From: Rhododendron vialii
Lineage: Eukaryota > Streptophyta > Magnoliopsida > Ericales > Ericaceae
Direction of reading: 5' to 3'
Length of the DNA stretch: 64,000 nucleotides
Assembly (NCBI RefSeq): GCF_030253575.1
Contig: NC_080560.1
Location: 42,609,001 to 42,673,000 of the forward strand
Shown here: positions 33,435 to 45,227 of the stretch, one piece after another
Numbering within the stretch: the first letter of the stretch is position 1
Layout of the letters: every line of letters begins with the position of its first letter
The notes under the pieces: model-generated
What the model was told of the DNA's origin: nothing
Seen by the model: only the letters and a program-made list of their open reading frames with translations
The model's database searches: none
Translations under genes and position numbers: made by a program

Positions 33435-33882
33435 AATGTGACCGTTATGTAACGGCTAATAATGCTTGTCCCTGTCGATTGTGGCAATATGTTGAATTGT
33501 CAATGGATTAAAGCTAGATATATATGGATGACACTTTTCTTAGGCCGCCCGATGAGAACTTGATTGATGGATATTGAATAAGTAAAATTTTGATTCAATT
33601 TGAAAATTTCAATGGAAGCTTCTCGAGGGATTGGTCGGGTGGGAATATGCCCAATTGGGGGAGAGTTTGAACGTTCATCTTTTACATCAGCAAAAAAAAT
33701 GCTATTAATTAGTAGGGACTTAAAATTATTCTGCAATTAATTGGAACTTCTACCTAACTTAGTTGATGAAGTCTCCTTGTTATGAAGGTATTATTGACAT
33801 AATTGTATTAGACAGGTTGACCATTAAAAGTTGGCAAATTTAGGTGAGTGGTGCTAGTCCTAAAATGTTTAACAAATTAAAG

Positions 33883-34425
33883 ACCAAATGTATCCAAGTC
33901 AAATATGCATTTCTTATTCCTTTAAAAAAAAATCATTTCTTATTTGTAGTTTCTTCTCTCTCATTTTATGGTTGGAGTCATTCTGTTAAAGAAAGACCCA
34001 AGAAGGAAAAAAATCAAAGGGTTGAAAACTATCTATATATATGCTTCCAATATTTATATATTTCTAAAATTATTCAGCACCACCATTTTTGAGGAATATA
34101 TACTAGGGTTAGCTCGTCAGCTCGTTCTTGACAGATCCAACCGGGTGTTCATAATCTGGAGTAAAAAGATTCGAACCTTTGCATGCCGGTACCAAAAACC
34201 AAATGTATATATCCAAGTCAAATATGCATTTCTTATTCCCTTTTTTAAAAAAATTCATTTCTTATTTGTATTTTCACTCTCTCATTTTATGGTTGGAATC
34301 ATTCTGTTAAAGAAAGACCGAGAAGGAAAAAATCAATGGGTTGAAAACTATAGATGCTTCCAATATTATATATTTCCAAAATTATCCAGCACAATCGTTT
34401 GAGGAATACTAGGGTTAGCTCCTCA
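33883..34425. repeat. Tandem duplication, two ~235-bp units 315 bp apart
   Basis: From 'accaaatgtat' at 33883 and again at 34198: shared text includes ccaagtcaaatatgcatttc, cattttatggttgga, cattctgttaaagaaagac and ctagggttagctc. Copy 2 has small deletions. Open frames inside it (144 and 82 codons) carry no family motif. Confidence 0.9.
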
Positions 34426-34676
34426 TCTCTTGGGAGCACAATTTACATGTGAAACACATTGCACACAACATTAAAGTTCAAGCAATAATTTACAGTTTCA
34501 ATAACTATCAATCCAGATTATTACACTATCTTTTCAGCTTTATTTAATTTTATTCCCTTTTTTTGCTTGTAATAACCAAGAAACATACCTTTTTTTTTAC
34601 ACTTGCTTTGGATTCAACATTTTAAAAAACTAAAGGCCATTTTGGCACTTGGGTATAGTCCTATTGATGGCTTTCA

Positions 34677-37600
34677 CTATGTTCTTATGTCACCTAATGT
34701 TGCTTGGAGAGAGATGGAATGCTTAATATCCCCAAAATGAAGACTATGTTCACCCATTTGAATTCTTCGAATTCCGAATTGGTCGACGACGCTTAGGTGC
34801 TTGCATACGTCGATGTGAACCCTAACTCTCTGTCGCCCGCCGGCCACCACATGTACCTTTTCGAATCCTATCAATTGCTTTTCTAGATCCCCTTTCCCCA
34901 TAGGAGGAGTCGAAAATACGAGTAGCGAGTGGGTCCCATCCATATCGCCGGTGTTTTTAACATCAACATCTACTCCTAGCGAAAGGGCGTCACAGTTTGT
35001 GTGCTTGACCCTTACGCCATTGCTAAATGTGGTCGAATTTTTGAGCCTGTCGAGGGTTGCCAGAGGTACCGAAACCGCGGTTGGAGCATTGGCTATCTCG
35101 TGGGCAAAATTGGTGTAGCTTAGCCCAAGCCCAAATGGAAACACAACCGGGCCCTTGTAGAACCGGTAGGTTCGACCCGGATAGCCTCTTGATGGGTTAG
35201 CCCGCAGGGCCATGTCTGTCATTGGGGCCTTGGCTAAGTAGTCTTGTGGATACCATGTCATGGGGAGCTTTCCTCCTGGAAAATCAAACAAATTAGAGCA
35301 TTAGTACTTGATCTTGTTGGCTCAAATAGGACTACGTACAAAAGATAAATGAAATAGTCTTCCACATTGATAACAAGTATATATTATCGGCCGTATGTGA
35401 CAAGTACCTGGATTGGTTCTTCCAAATAAAACGTCAGCGATCGCAGTTCCCCCAGCCTGGCCTGGATAACCAACCCACAAAATGGCCGAAACACGGGGGT
35501 CATTTTTGGCGAAAGAAACATCAAGAGGCCCACCGGACATCAAGACCAGAACCACCGGACCTCTCGAAGCAGTGGCGACTCGGGACACGAGCTCTTGTTG
35601 GTGTCCAGGTAATAGGAGCCCAACCCGATCCTTGAATTCCGCTTCTATTGATTGGTCAAGGCCCATCACTAGGACCGTAGCGTCGGCCTGGCGGGCCGCG
35701 GTCTCAGCTTGCCCGAAGAGCTGGTTATCGGGGCAAGCAACGCCGTTGCAGCCCGACTGGTGAACTGTCTTCGCATATCTAGCTATGCCTTGTAGAGGAG
35801 TAGTGTAACCACATGCAACTCCTGCCATCACATAATGGGAAAGTGATTTTATGAACTTTGATTACCAAGTAATAAGGATTTGGTACAAATTGCAACTCCT
35901 GCACTCATTTGGCTTGGATGAAACATCAAAATTATTGAAACGCCATGGATATATAGATGCGTAACGTACCGGCATAGTTTCCGATCATGGTGACGGTGAC
36001 GTCGGAATTGGGACCGATAACAGCGATAGTCCGGTGGCGGGCGGTGGAGAGTGGCAGCGACCGCGCACGGTTCTGTAGCAGCACAATGCCTTGCCGGGCC
36101 GCCTCGAGGGCCAGTTGTTGGTGGGCCGGGGTGCAGACATCGTTTGGGCCTAGATTCCCAAAGGGCTGCCTAGATGGCTCTCCGTCGAACATGCCCAATC
36201 GCATTTGGACCGTAAGTGTATGGGCCAAGGCCCCATTAACATCGGCCTCGCTCAGTTTCCCTGCCCGTATGGCCGACTCTGTGTGGATCGCTAGGAAAGG
36301 CCCACAGTCCAAATCCAAGCCTGCACAAAATTTGCCCAAAGGTCCTTAAATTTTGCTTATTTGTGGTTTTTAGTCTTTTATGGGAATTAGATCATGTCCC
36401 CGAGGGTGAAAATCACTCTCCTTTTATTAGTGTAATGTTTGAGGAGTGTTACTAGCCTGCTTTGATGGTGGCTGCAGCCGCATCTTCTGGTGTGGCCGTA
36501 TAGTGTTGGGTGTCGTATAAAACACCAACCGAATCACAATCTGAGACTATGTATCTGTTTGGGCCCACAACACACAAATATTAGAGGAATATCTACCATA
36601 ACAATCAACTGACTAGAAGTTCAAAATAAAAATAAAAAAATCAACTGATCAATTTTGTCACTAGTTGCAATGAGGACGATTGTAACGTGGTACAAACTAC
36701 AAAGATTATAGTATTTTCAAATTTCAATTGGAAGTAACGAGAAAAATATGATATGGGACATGATTTTAATGGAAGGTCAATCCATATTTGGAGTCAGAAA
36801 AGAGATTTAGCGCGACTAAATTTGGAATGTAGAGAGCATGCAGTTTGTGCAATCTTAATCGTCGAAAGGTGTCTTAGGGAAATAAATTTGGTTACCACTT
36901 ACCCATTGAGGTGCCATTGGCCGCGGATGGTGTTTTGGAGGAGATCAGGGTCAGCACAGGTGGGTTTGCCATTGACCTGATTGTAAGAGCACATCACACT
37001 TGCAACCCTCCCTTCCATCACACATGCTTTAAATGGAACATTATATGTTTCCTCCAATTCCTGCTTGCTCACCTACATTAACATTACATTACAATATCAA
37101 TGTCGAAATCAAACACCCATTACCTATGGAGCACGGGTACCGGTACGCGGTACGGGTACGGGAAACGGCAAAACCCCAAAAAAGTAGGGTACGGGTACGG
37201 CGAATAGATATATAATTTTTTTTCTATTTTTTATTGCTTTAAATGAAATATAAACCCATTTTACCAACAAAATGTAAGATAGATAAAAGTTCGAAGTTCA
37301 TACATCAAGTTCAACGTGCCTAAATCAAAGCTAGATGAGTTCCTTGTTCCTTACATACCAACAGTACTTACAAACATTGACTCAGTGTAAACGTGTATGT
37401 GTATATAAAAGAGAGAGAACTTACGTCTTCTGTTCCGATTTGGAGCCCTAGACCGCTGCCTCTCTCAGTGACTTAGTAAACGTGTATGTGTATATAAAAA
37501 ACAAAAAAATTACACAATAAGCCCATATTTTATAATTATTTACAAAAAAATCTCTGAAATTTTGAAAAAAAAATCATTTTGGGCTAAAACGTACCCATGC

Positions 37601-40600
37601 CGTACCCAAAATTATCAAAAGTACCCGATCAAATTTTGCCGTACCCATGCCGTACCCGGTAAGTTTTTGCCGTACCGGCGCCGTACCCGTACCCAGTACG
37701 AGTACGGCGACATTTCTGAAGTACCCGTGCTTCATAGCCCATTACTCATTTCGTGACGATCATATATGCACTCTCATATATCCATATCCACTCTTGTATT
37801 TAAAAGACGTTGAACGGGCGAACTTCTATAATTTTAACAGTTTTTATATACACTTTCGATAGAAATTTTGAAACTTGAATAGGATGATCGCCTAGGCTCA
37901 TCCGCCCTCGGTCCATCATTTTTTTTTATTTTATAGAGTACTATGATTGAGTACTGCTACAATTTGTGATGCGATTCGTGTTTGTCCTACTATATTCATC
38001 ATATTCGTATTAGTTCAAGCGCATCAGACGTTGCTTCCAAATAAAGCTGTGCTAAAGCCAAACTAGATTACTGACTACCACGTCATTCGTATTTTTTCAT
38101 CTTGAGTGTGTTTTTATCAAACTTTTTTTATTCGTTTGTACTTTGTAGCTAGCAATGGAATATGAATACAAAGAGGTTAGTTAAACTCAGTCCGTCCGTG
38201 AGGCAGAAAAGCCAAGTTGCCAAATACCTCACGTCACACGTCAGGAAGACACTAATTTTCTTGAGGAATCCCGCGATATCTTTTAGCTGACGATGGCTTG
38301 GTTAATTTAAACCAACCAAATTCCCATGACACACCCTGTTCGGTTTGTGTTTTGAGAGAGATTATACTGAGAATAGTGAGTGGAGAGAAATAGATAGAAA
38401 AAATTTATTGAAAACTGTGTCCATGAGTTCTGAGACCCCAAAACGAAAAAGACTGCTTTTGGGAAAAATTTAGTGGAAATTTTTTGTCTCGTGACTTAGA
38501 AGTCGTTCTAGAAAGCTAGTGTGAAGTGACTGCATGAATGGTGTTGTCATCTTTAATCATGTTTCCTATTATTGTACTCCCAATCAATCTTTTTGGGATG
38601 ATTAAGAAAGATCGATTGATCATCATCAACTTTTTTTTTTTTTGATCCGCCATCAACTTGTTCTTGTAATTATTACGTTTGTATATATGCTTTTGGCAAC
38701 TTTTTTAATTTATCTTTTTGTGTTTTGATCTTACAAAAAACTTCTAAACTTTTTGTTAGGTGCCCTTTTGAGCATGCAACTTTTTTTTTTCTTCTTCCCG
38801 AAAAAGACTGAGTATTCGAGCTAACTTACGCACATTTTGAGTACTAAAGTACTTTTAGTACTCTTAGCTAGCATGAACCTTTGTATGTTAGTACTGAAAA
38901 CATTAATTTCGTACCCTTGCATTGAAATGGAACCGATCGACACCGTTCCAGTTATCGAGGTCATAGGCAGTGTAGTGTTTACAGCAAGCAGCAACCTTCA
39001 GGCGGTTGCCGGCGGCGTTGCCCTGCAGTCCCCTGACGTAACTGGCAGCGTATCTTCCGGCCAAAACGGGGTCTTCGCCGGGAGTTTCTTGGCCCCTGCC
39101 CCATCTGGGGTCTCTGAATATGTTCACATTTGGGCTCCAGTACGTTAACCCAGCCGTTCCCCCATTGTACATAGCTCTTGCTTCATCCGATACCACCTGC
39201 ACATAAAAAGATTCAAATAATATCGTAGATATAACATGTGAAATAAGATGCAGTCACCCTAATATTAATTCTTCAATATTTGGGCCAGAGCGATTGGAAA
39301 AAGAGATCGAAAAAATAGATCAAATCACGTAAAAAAAAATAAAAATGCAGGGCAAATACGACTTTGTGTTCGACGTTGGTTGGTTGAATATTGCGGTTCG
39401 CGCAGCATCATTTGGGCTTTTTAATGAGAAAATTTTGGAAGGGGCATGGCCTTTTTAACAGTCAAACATATATAGAGATGAATTTCTATAATGACACTAT
39501 AGAGTTTTTATGTAACAATAGATTAGCTATGGTTTAGTGATAAATTAACCAGGTAATTAATCTCTACTTATCCAGCTCTTTTCCTAGTGGTGTAGTAGTA
39601 ATCAAGTACAAAATACTCTTAACCAGATAATTAGCCTTGTTATTCATTAAAGAAATTAAGCTTAATACAGAGTACTATATAAATCGCCTAAACTGACTAA
39701 TACCGTAAGGGATTATTTGGAACTTCGAGAAGGAAAGAGAAAGGGAGAGGGAAAAAAAATTCCGCCTCCTTGTTTGATTCTTAGTTTGGAAAGAGAAAGG
39801 AGTAGATATAATTAAAATCAAAGAAAATGATAGTGGAAAAGTGACTTTTCGATCTTTTTTAATCTTCTACTTTCTTATAAATTTCTGTTTACTTTTCTTT
39901 CTTTCTTTACTTTCTCTTATCTTCCAATTAACCACTGCGTAAGCACGACTTAATTGTTTGAAATTAAAATGCAATTGTTGAAAAATATTACGCAAAATAC
40001 TCAACCTGTTAAAAATTCGGGCAGTATCATCATTAGATAATACAGTAGACCATAATAGTTGAAATTTGAAAATAGAAAAAGGCTCAGATATTATAACCTC
40101 AATCCAGCATGTAATGTCGAATTTCTTACTATATAACATCTGATTATGCTTTGGGGTCAGTACATATGCAATTTTGTTCTGATTTTAATTAGGCTCTTCA
40201 TAAGTGGACGTGGAAGCCGATCAAAATAATGGACGGTGGACTTGGACCCTCATGATTAGTCGAGATTCGCGTAAAGTAATCCAAACATCAAAGATATATA
40301 AAAAAAACACTTTAATTTATGACCTATAGTTTCTCTATATTTTTAGGCCCAACAAGTGGATCAATAGTCCAAGTCTATGGCATGCAAAATATGTGGAGTA
40401 GTAGGATTGTAGACGCATGATCAATTGGATAGGGAATATATAACGTGGTCCCCATAGAAGCGAAAGCTGGCTGTCATATGAGATTACCATTTTTTTTTTG
40501 CCATGGTATTCCTTTTTTTTTTTTTTTCTTCTTCTGGAAGGTGTCCGGGCAGCTCGCGCCTACTTCAGACTAATCCTTATAGCTCATCGCATAATCGTTT

Positions 40601-41527
40601 CACATGCTTACACGGAAATGTGAGGTGACCCCAGGAGTTGCAGACAAAGAAAATCGAACCTGAGACTGCAGGAGCGAGCAAACCGCTAAGTCCTGGATCA
40701 TGACCACTTGGCCAACCCCTTAAGGCGTATCTTATTCCGAATTGCATTAACGACCTAAAAAGCACTGTCTATATTCCTTAAAAAAGAAAGGAAATTATAA
40801 AAATTTGATAGTGAAAGTGTTCTAATTTCAAGCATGCAAACATGCATCATCCAAACAAATAAACAAATGCACCAAATATAGATTTAAATAGACCTTTTAG
40901 GATTCGCTCGTGACTAATTTAATAGTATTAGGAAAGGATGATTAATAATAATATCTTGAGATTTTTTTTATAGGCAAAATTAATTCCATTCATTTCGAAA
41001 GATACAAAATGAAATCAGCAAAATACAAATATCTTGAGGTGTTAATACTGAGTATATAGCAACATAAAATAGCAAAAAACAAAAAAAAAATAGATGCAAG
41101 AAAAAAATCTCACCCGTCCGATCTGTTCCCAAAGCGAAGCATTAAAGGAAGCAGCGGTTGTGATGACTTGAGGAAAACTAGTGGCCCCAGGAAAGGCCCC
41201 ACCAAACTTGGTCCCTGGCCCCACGTCGGAAACCCCATGGAGAGCCTCGGACCACCATTCGTACCCTTTAATCCCGAGCCTCGGCACGGCTATGGCATTG
41301 TTAACCAACAATCTGATCTTCTCCTGCAACGTCAGTCGTCCGATCAAGTCCTGCACGCGATCGCGGATCGGCAGGGATTCCCGGCAGAAGGGTAAGTTCC
41401 CAGTCTCCGCGTTGTGCGGGTCACACGCGAACGGGGGTCTGGAGTGTCCAGTGCGAGCGTATAGACATAAGAGGGTTAGGGAGAGCACTAGGAGTGAGAA
41501 ATGAGTGTGTGAGTGCTTGTGATGCAT
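34677..41527 (-). CDS. BXL1: GH3 beta-D-xylosidase/alpha-L-arabinofuranosidase, BXL1-like
   Basis: Seven exons in coding order: 41114-41527, 38915-39196, 36903-37072, 36457-36554, 35970-36320, 35408-35821, 34677-35275. They total 2,328 nt, 775 residues, the usual length of the family. Residues 1-29 are a signal peptide. A GH3 N-terminal domain follows ([33 protein letters not shown]), with the nucleophile Asp294 in VSDCDSVG. Next come a GH3 C-terminal domain ([47 protein letters not shown]) and a fibronectin-III-like end. The family trims xylose and arabinose from xylans and arabinans in the cell wall. The overall match to what I recall of Arabidopsis BXL1 is close; BXL2 is the alternative. 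Intron 4 starts with GC (CAG|GCTAGT). Introns 1 and 2 are 1.9 and 1.8 kb and hold transposons. Confidence 0.93.
37124..37737. mobile_element. hAT-like non-autonomous element in BXL1 intron 2
   Basis: 614 bp. The ends CTATGGAGCACGGGTAC and GTACCCGTGCTTCATAG are inverted, with a perfect 8-bp duplication CCCATTAC at 37116-37123 and 37738-37745, the hAT signature. Both sub-terminal parts carry clusters of GTACCC/GGGTAC. No transposase frame. Confidence 0.93.
38624..38659 (-). mobile_element. ~20-bp CGGATC-poly(A) insertion with target duplication
   Basis: CATCAACTT occurs at 38624-38632 and 38651-38659. Between them is a T-run and GATCCG, which reads CGGATC plus poly(A) on the minus strand. It lies in BXL1 intron 2. 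Confidence 0.6.
40505..40722 (-). repeat. SINE in BXL1 intron 1
   Basis: On the minus strand: A box GGGGTTGGCCAAGTGGTC near 40721, B box GGTTCGATTTTC around 40650, and a poly(A) tail matching the T-run at 40513-40527. Same family as 13286-13466. Confidence 0.78.
40950..41038 (-). mobile_element. 67-bp LINE 3' end with target duplication
   Basis: AATATCTTGAG occurs at 40950-40960 and 41028-41038. Read on the minus strand, the insert ends GAATGGAATTAATTTTGCCT followed by TAT and a poly(A) run, a typical plant LINE 3' tail. It lies in BXL1 intron 1. Confidence 0.8.
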
Positions 41528-41607
41528 TTTCCCTTTTTTTTAAATTTTGGTTGGGCAGTTTTGGCGTTGTGTTTTGGGGTATGTCGAAAATGAAGTGTAG
41601 TATGCAT

Positions 41608-41618
41608 GTTATATATAG
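41608..41618 (-). promoter_or_regulatory. Candidate TATA box of BXL1
   Basis: ACTATATATAA on the minus strand lies about 80 nt upstream of the BXL1 start codon at 41527, which would leave a 5' UTR of roughly 50 nt. Confidence 0.55.
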
Positions 41619-41623
41619 TAGTT

Positions 41624-41624
<1 letters not shown>

Positions 41625-41660
<36 letters not shown>
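41625..41660. repeat. (GA)n microsatellite in the BXL1 promoter
   Basis: A GA run lies directly upstream of the candidate TATA box. A second run is at 41739-41767. Such runs can be bound by plant BBR/BPC factors; that is inference here. Confidence 0.9.
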
Positions 41661-41735
41661 GTTGCGTTTTGAGGTGAGATGCCAAGTTACGTGATGGGAT
41701 TTCCACGTCGTTTTTTAAAATGATGTTGCTGCTGG

Positions 41736-41738
<3 letters not shown>

Positions 41739-41767
<29 letters not shown>
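41739..41767. repeat. (GA)n microsatellite, second run
   Basis: About 14 AG units, roughly 215 nt upstream of the BXL1 start codon. Confidence 0.95.
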
Positions 41768-41770
<3 letters not shown>

Positions 41771-42954
41771 GTGCAATAGAGAGTGGGGGGCGGATCACCT
41801 CTCGAGTTCTTGTGGACAAACTTGGTCCGTTTCACATTATACTAAAATTTTACCAGTGATCAGAAACATATTATTTCGATGAAAATCTTTTACGAATCTG
41901 GGCCATTTAGCGATAAGAAGGGCGATTCAGAATGCGAATGCTTCCTGCAATCCAAGACCGAACTGCTGAATAGCCGAGTTCTTTTAAATTGGAGCGAATT
42001 GGTGCATAAAAACTTAAACGAATCTCATTCGGGTGAAGTTAGGTAGGAGTATATTTTTTAATTGCATGAGTGACTGAGTAGTACACATGCACTTTTTTAT
42101 GTCTCGGTTCGTGGCCCAATAAACCGACTAAAAGCTAAATTTAGTTTTGCAGTAAATACTGTATATCATCTTTTGTTGAAGTTTAATCGTAATCTTATAG
42201 CTATAAAATATGCAATTTTTTTGGGGGGCTTACGTAAGAAATATGCGTTCATTTGGATTTACTAGAATCTTAAATCAATAATTTGAGCCATAATCTGAAA
42301 CTATAATCTTTTTTTTATTTATTTATAATAAGCATTTCTTTTTTTTCTTTTAAACTAGAATATAGGGGCCTGGGCTAGTAGCTAGGTGTGGACATTGACT
42401 TACTGTGCGGTGCAAGTAAAAAAACATACTCCTACTTGGTAGTTCACGGACCAACGAATCTCCTTTTTCTCAAGTATGAGATTAATCACCTTTTTCTACA
42501 TTAATCACGTTAGTGAGGGTAATACGCTAAGTCACATAATCTGTGGGCGGGTACGGGAGTGTGAAAGCGTTTTTCAAAAACCCCCAAACAATTGAAATTC
42601 GTGAGGGCGATGAAGTACCATGGTTTCACGAATTTCTAGCTCTCTGGTCATTAATTTCCTCACATATATCAACTAAAATATCATTTAGCGGAAATGACTT
42701 GACTTTATTGTCATTAGCCTGAAGAAAAAAATATAGTGGAAAGTGAAAACACAACTTGCTATTGAGAGTAAAGGCCATTATAAAGGATTACGTGACTGAC
42801 TGATACGTTACCCAAAAAGTTGTTTAATGTTTATTTATGGTAAATCTCAAGGTTGGTACGTAATTATAGGGAATATAGCATTTATATATAGCATGCCATG
42901 TAATTAACCTACGTAACCTCATTCTTTAGTCCTTAATTCTGATTAGAGCTACGT
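41768..42954. other. Intergenic upstream of BXL1
   Basis: No gene, RNA or bounded repeat seen. AT-rich sequence with scattered homopolymers. Confidence 0.4.
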
Positions 42955-43005
42955 ACGTACACAGTTAAATTTTTTTTTTTTTGAAACGGCAACGTACACA
43001 GTTAA
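42955..43005 (-). mobile_element. 23-bp poly(A) insertion with 14-bp target duplication
   Basis: ACGTACACAGTTAA occurs at 42955-42968 and 42992-43005. The insert reads GCCGTTTC plus poly(A) on the minus strand. The perfect 14-bp duplication marks target-primed reverse transcription. Confidence 0.8.
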
Positions 43006-43253
43006 TTGGTTAAGGTTAGTTTGAAAATATAACGTACACAGTCAAACGACTGAACTTCATTCAAGCCAATTAAATCACAAAGGCGATTTCAAGTAACTTG
43101 AATTTTTTGAATGTCATAAACGAATTGAACAAGCCAAGGAGGCAAGGAGTAACTTATTAGAGCTTGGTACGAAAGCTTAACAAGCTTCAAAAAATGTTTA
43201 AGATCTTCTTGCAATGAAACTCTTAACGAACAAACTCGAGTTCAAACTCAGAT

Positions 43254-43500
43254 AGTTTGATTATTTTTGATAGGTAAAAGGTTTGTTAAGAAACTTGACA
43301 AATGGTACATCAAGTCAAGGGAGAGGGAGAGGAATTCAACTAAAGATCGAATTAAAAAAAGAAAAAGAAAACACCCAAATACAATTGAAACCCAACTACA
43401 ATAATGTCCAAAACAGCCCAAAACATCATCTATCAGCCAATGAGGTAAACATCCAAACACCGTCTTTTGACCTAACAGACTCGAAAACGATCAGGGGCTA
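43254..43500 (-). repeat. Possible LINE 3' fragment
   Basis: Read on the minus strand, the segment ends with a CCTATCAAAAA-type tail at 43260-43275. It has no recognisable coding part. Weak call. Confidence 0.3.
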
Positions 43501-43669
43501 AGAGAGAAATTCTATTACTATTATTTTGGGTTGGTGTACATGCATACATGTGATATGTTTGATACCAAAAATGAAGATTGCTTCCTAAGAATTCTCCCCT
43601 CTCACTCTTCTGTGCATTATATTGCTATTCATGTGGGATGAAACTCTCTCTTGCAATGATCAATGTGGA

Positions 43670-43800
43670 GTGCTAGGGACAAAGAAAAGACCCTTAAAGT
43701 GTACATGAACGGCCCAGATTCACTGTGCAGTGCGTCTGAGCCATTCATGTACACTTTTAAGGATATTTTCTTTGTCTATTTTCTTTACACTTAGCATTTC
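43670..43800. repeat. Hairpin element, ~55-bp arms
   Basis: The arm CCTTAAAGTGTACATGAACG pairs with CATTCATGTACACTTTTAAGG across a TGCAGTGC centre. Pairing extends outward through the CAAAGAAAA / TTTTCTTTG parts to GTGCTAGG / CTTAGCAT. Confidence 0.8.
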
Positions 43801-44069
43801 TCATGATGATGTACACATGTGCTAATATAATATTCCTGAAAAGTGAAAATCGAAAAAGATTAGAACTGTGACTTAATTTGTATGTTTGCATCATTTTGTC
43901 TGTAGGGTAGCCAAATATCATGGGCTTGTTAACTATGTATTGTTTGATCTCCGCTTTTAGGTCTCTCAGGTGTTTGTGCGTTTGTTTATTGTTTATTCGC
44001 GCATTTTAGGCCGGAAAAGTCTACAATATACACCCCTTAAAATGGTATACCATATGCACCTATTTTATA

Positions 44070-44303
44070 CTCCCTCCGTCCCAAATTGGATGTCAATTTT
44101 TGATATCTGTGCCAATTTCAATTACTTATATCTTTCAATATAGATCTCAAAATATATACAATATGGATCTTGTTTGATAGTTCTTGATTAGTTTTATTAT
44201 AAAAAGTTTTCAAACTTATGAAAAATATTATAGATTAAAAGATATAAGCGATGAAAAATGACACGAGTTTCAAAAATTGTCATCCATTTTGGGACGGATG
44301 GAG
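44070..44303. mobile_element. Stowaway-like MITE (family B)
   Basis: 234 bp. The ends are CTCCCTCCGTCCCAAATTGG and CATTTTGGGACGGATGGAG, with TA at 44068-44069 and 44304-44305. Near-identical to 28413-28650, so probably a young family. Confidence 0.92.
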
Positions 44304-44552
44304 TAGTTCATTCATAACATTTTAGCGTGTTTCGTAACTTTTGTTATAGAATTCATAACTTTTCAACAATACGATTCGTAATATTTTCATTATGATTCAT
44401 AATATTTTGGTATATCTCGTAACTTTTATATGATTCGTAACTTTTTAGCAATACGATTTGTAACATTTTCTCTATAATTCATAACATTTTGAAGGGTGCG
44501 TATGATACACACTCAAATAAGGAGTGTGTATTGTAGTCTTTCCCTTTTAGGC

Positions 44553-44656
44553 CATTGGGTGTTAAGGGCTTTGCCTTTTGGCTGTATTTTCCAACATTTG
44601 GTTGGATTCCATTCCCTTTTCCTTAATAAAATGTTACTTTTGCCGATAAAAAAAGA
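44553..44656 (+). repeat. LINE 3' end, 5'-truncated
   Basis: It ends TTAATAAAATGTTACTTTTG, then CCGAT and poly(A), as LINE tails do. The flanks CATTGGGTGT (about 44553) and CATTGAGTGT (after the tail) look like a mutated target duplication. Confidence 0.55.
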
Positions 44657-44954
44657 GAGAGCATTGAGTGTGTAGTTAACGATTATATATGTGTACATGC
44701 TTCTATACATACACATAAATTAAGAATGAAATTGAATCGCCTATTAAAAAGAAAGAATGAAATTGAATCGAAAATTGGAAGATACAAGTCATTATTTGAG
44801 ATCATTGTATACCTAGTACCTACATTCCGTAACGTAAAGAATTCCGAATCGGTCCAGTCTAGTAATTGCTTCAAATCCATAATGAGGGGCATGTACCATG
44901 TTTGGCCTTTTACTCCTTGACTGATGTCACTGCTACTTTGTTCTTGTTGTTTCT

Positions 44955-45105
44955 AATAGCGGATGTTCCGATCAGTTTACGCGCATCTCGACTAATTTCG
45001 GCGACCTAAAGTCAGAGACCGAGCAAATCTCTAGTAACCCCAATGTCTGGAATGTTTGACACTCATGGGATTCAAACTTGCGGCCACTTGAGGGGCAAGT
45101 TCTGT
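44955..45105 (-). repeat. Degenerate SINE fragment
   Basis: It resembles the 27566-27764 SINE family in the order of 'catctcgactaatttcgg', 'gagaccgagcaaat' and a B-box-like GCAAGTTTGAATCCC on the minus strand. The head is missing. Confidence 0.5.
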
Positions 45106-45227
45106 AGTTGCTTTCTTATGTTCCGCTACTACGTACATCGTTTTTGTATGACTATTTTTAGTTAAAATTGTGAATTAGTTACATTATTCATTTTAACATT
45201 TTGTTAAACTTTCATAATTAAGTGTAA

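Noticed and set aside
35482..36349. Plus-strand frames of 93 and 120 codons opposite BXL1 exons
   Set aside because: Antisense shadows of conserved GH3 coding sequence.
7417..44303. CRISPR-like regularly spaced repeats
   Set aside because: The recurring CTCCCTCCGT motifs are inverted ends of MITEs, not an array; the genome is eukaryotic.
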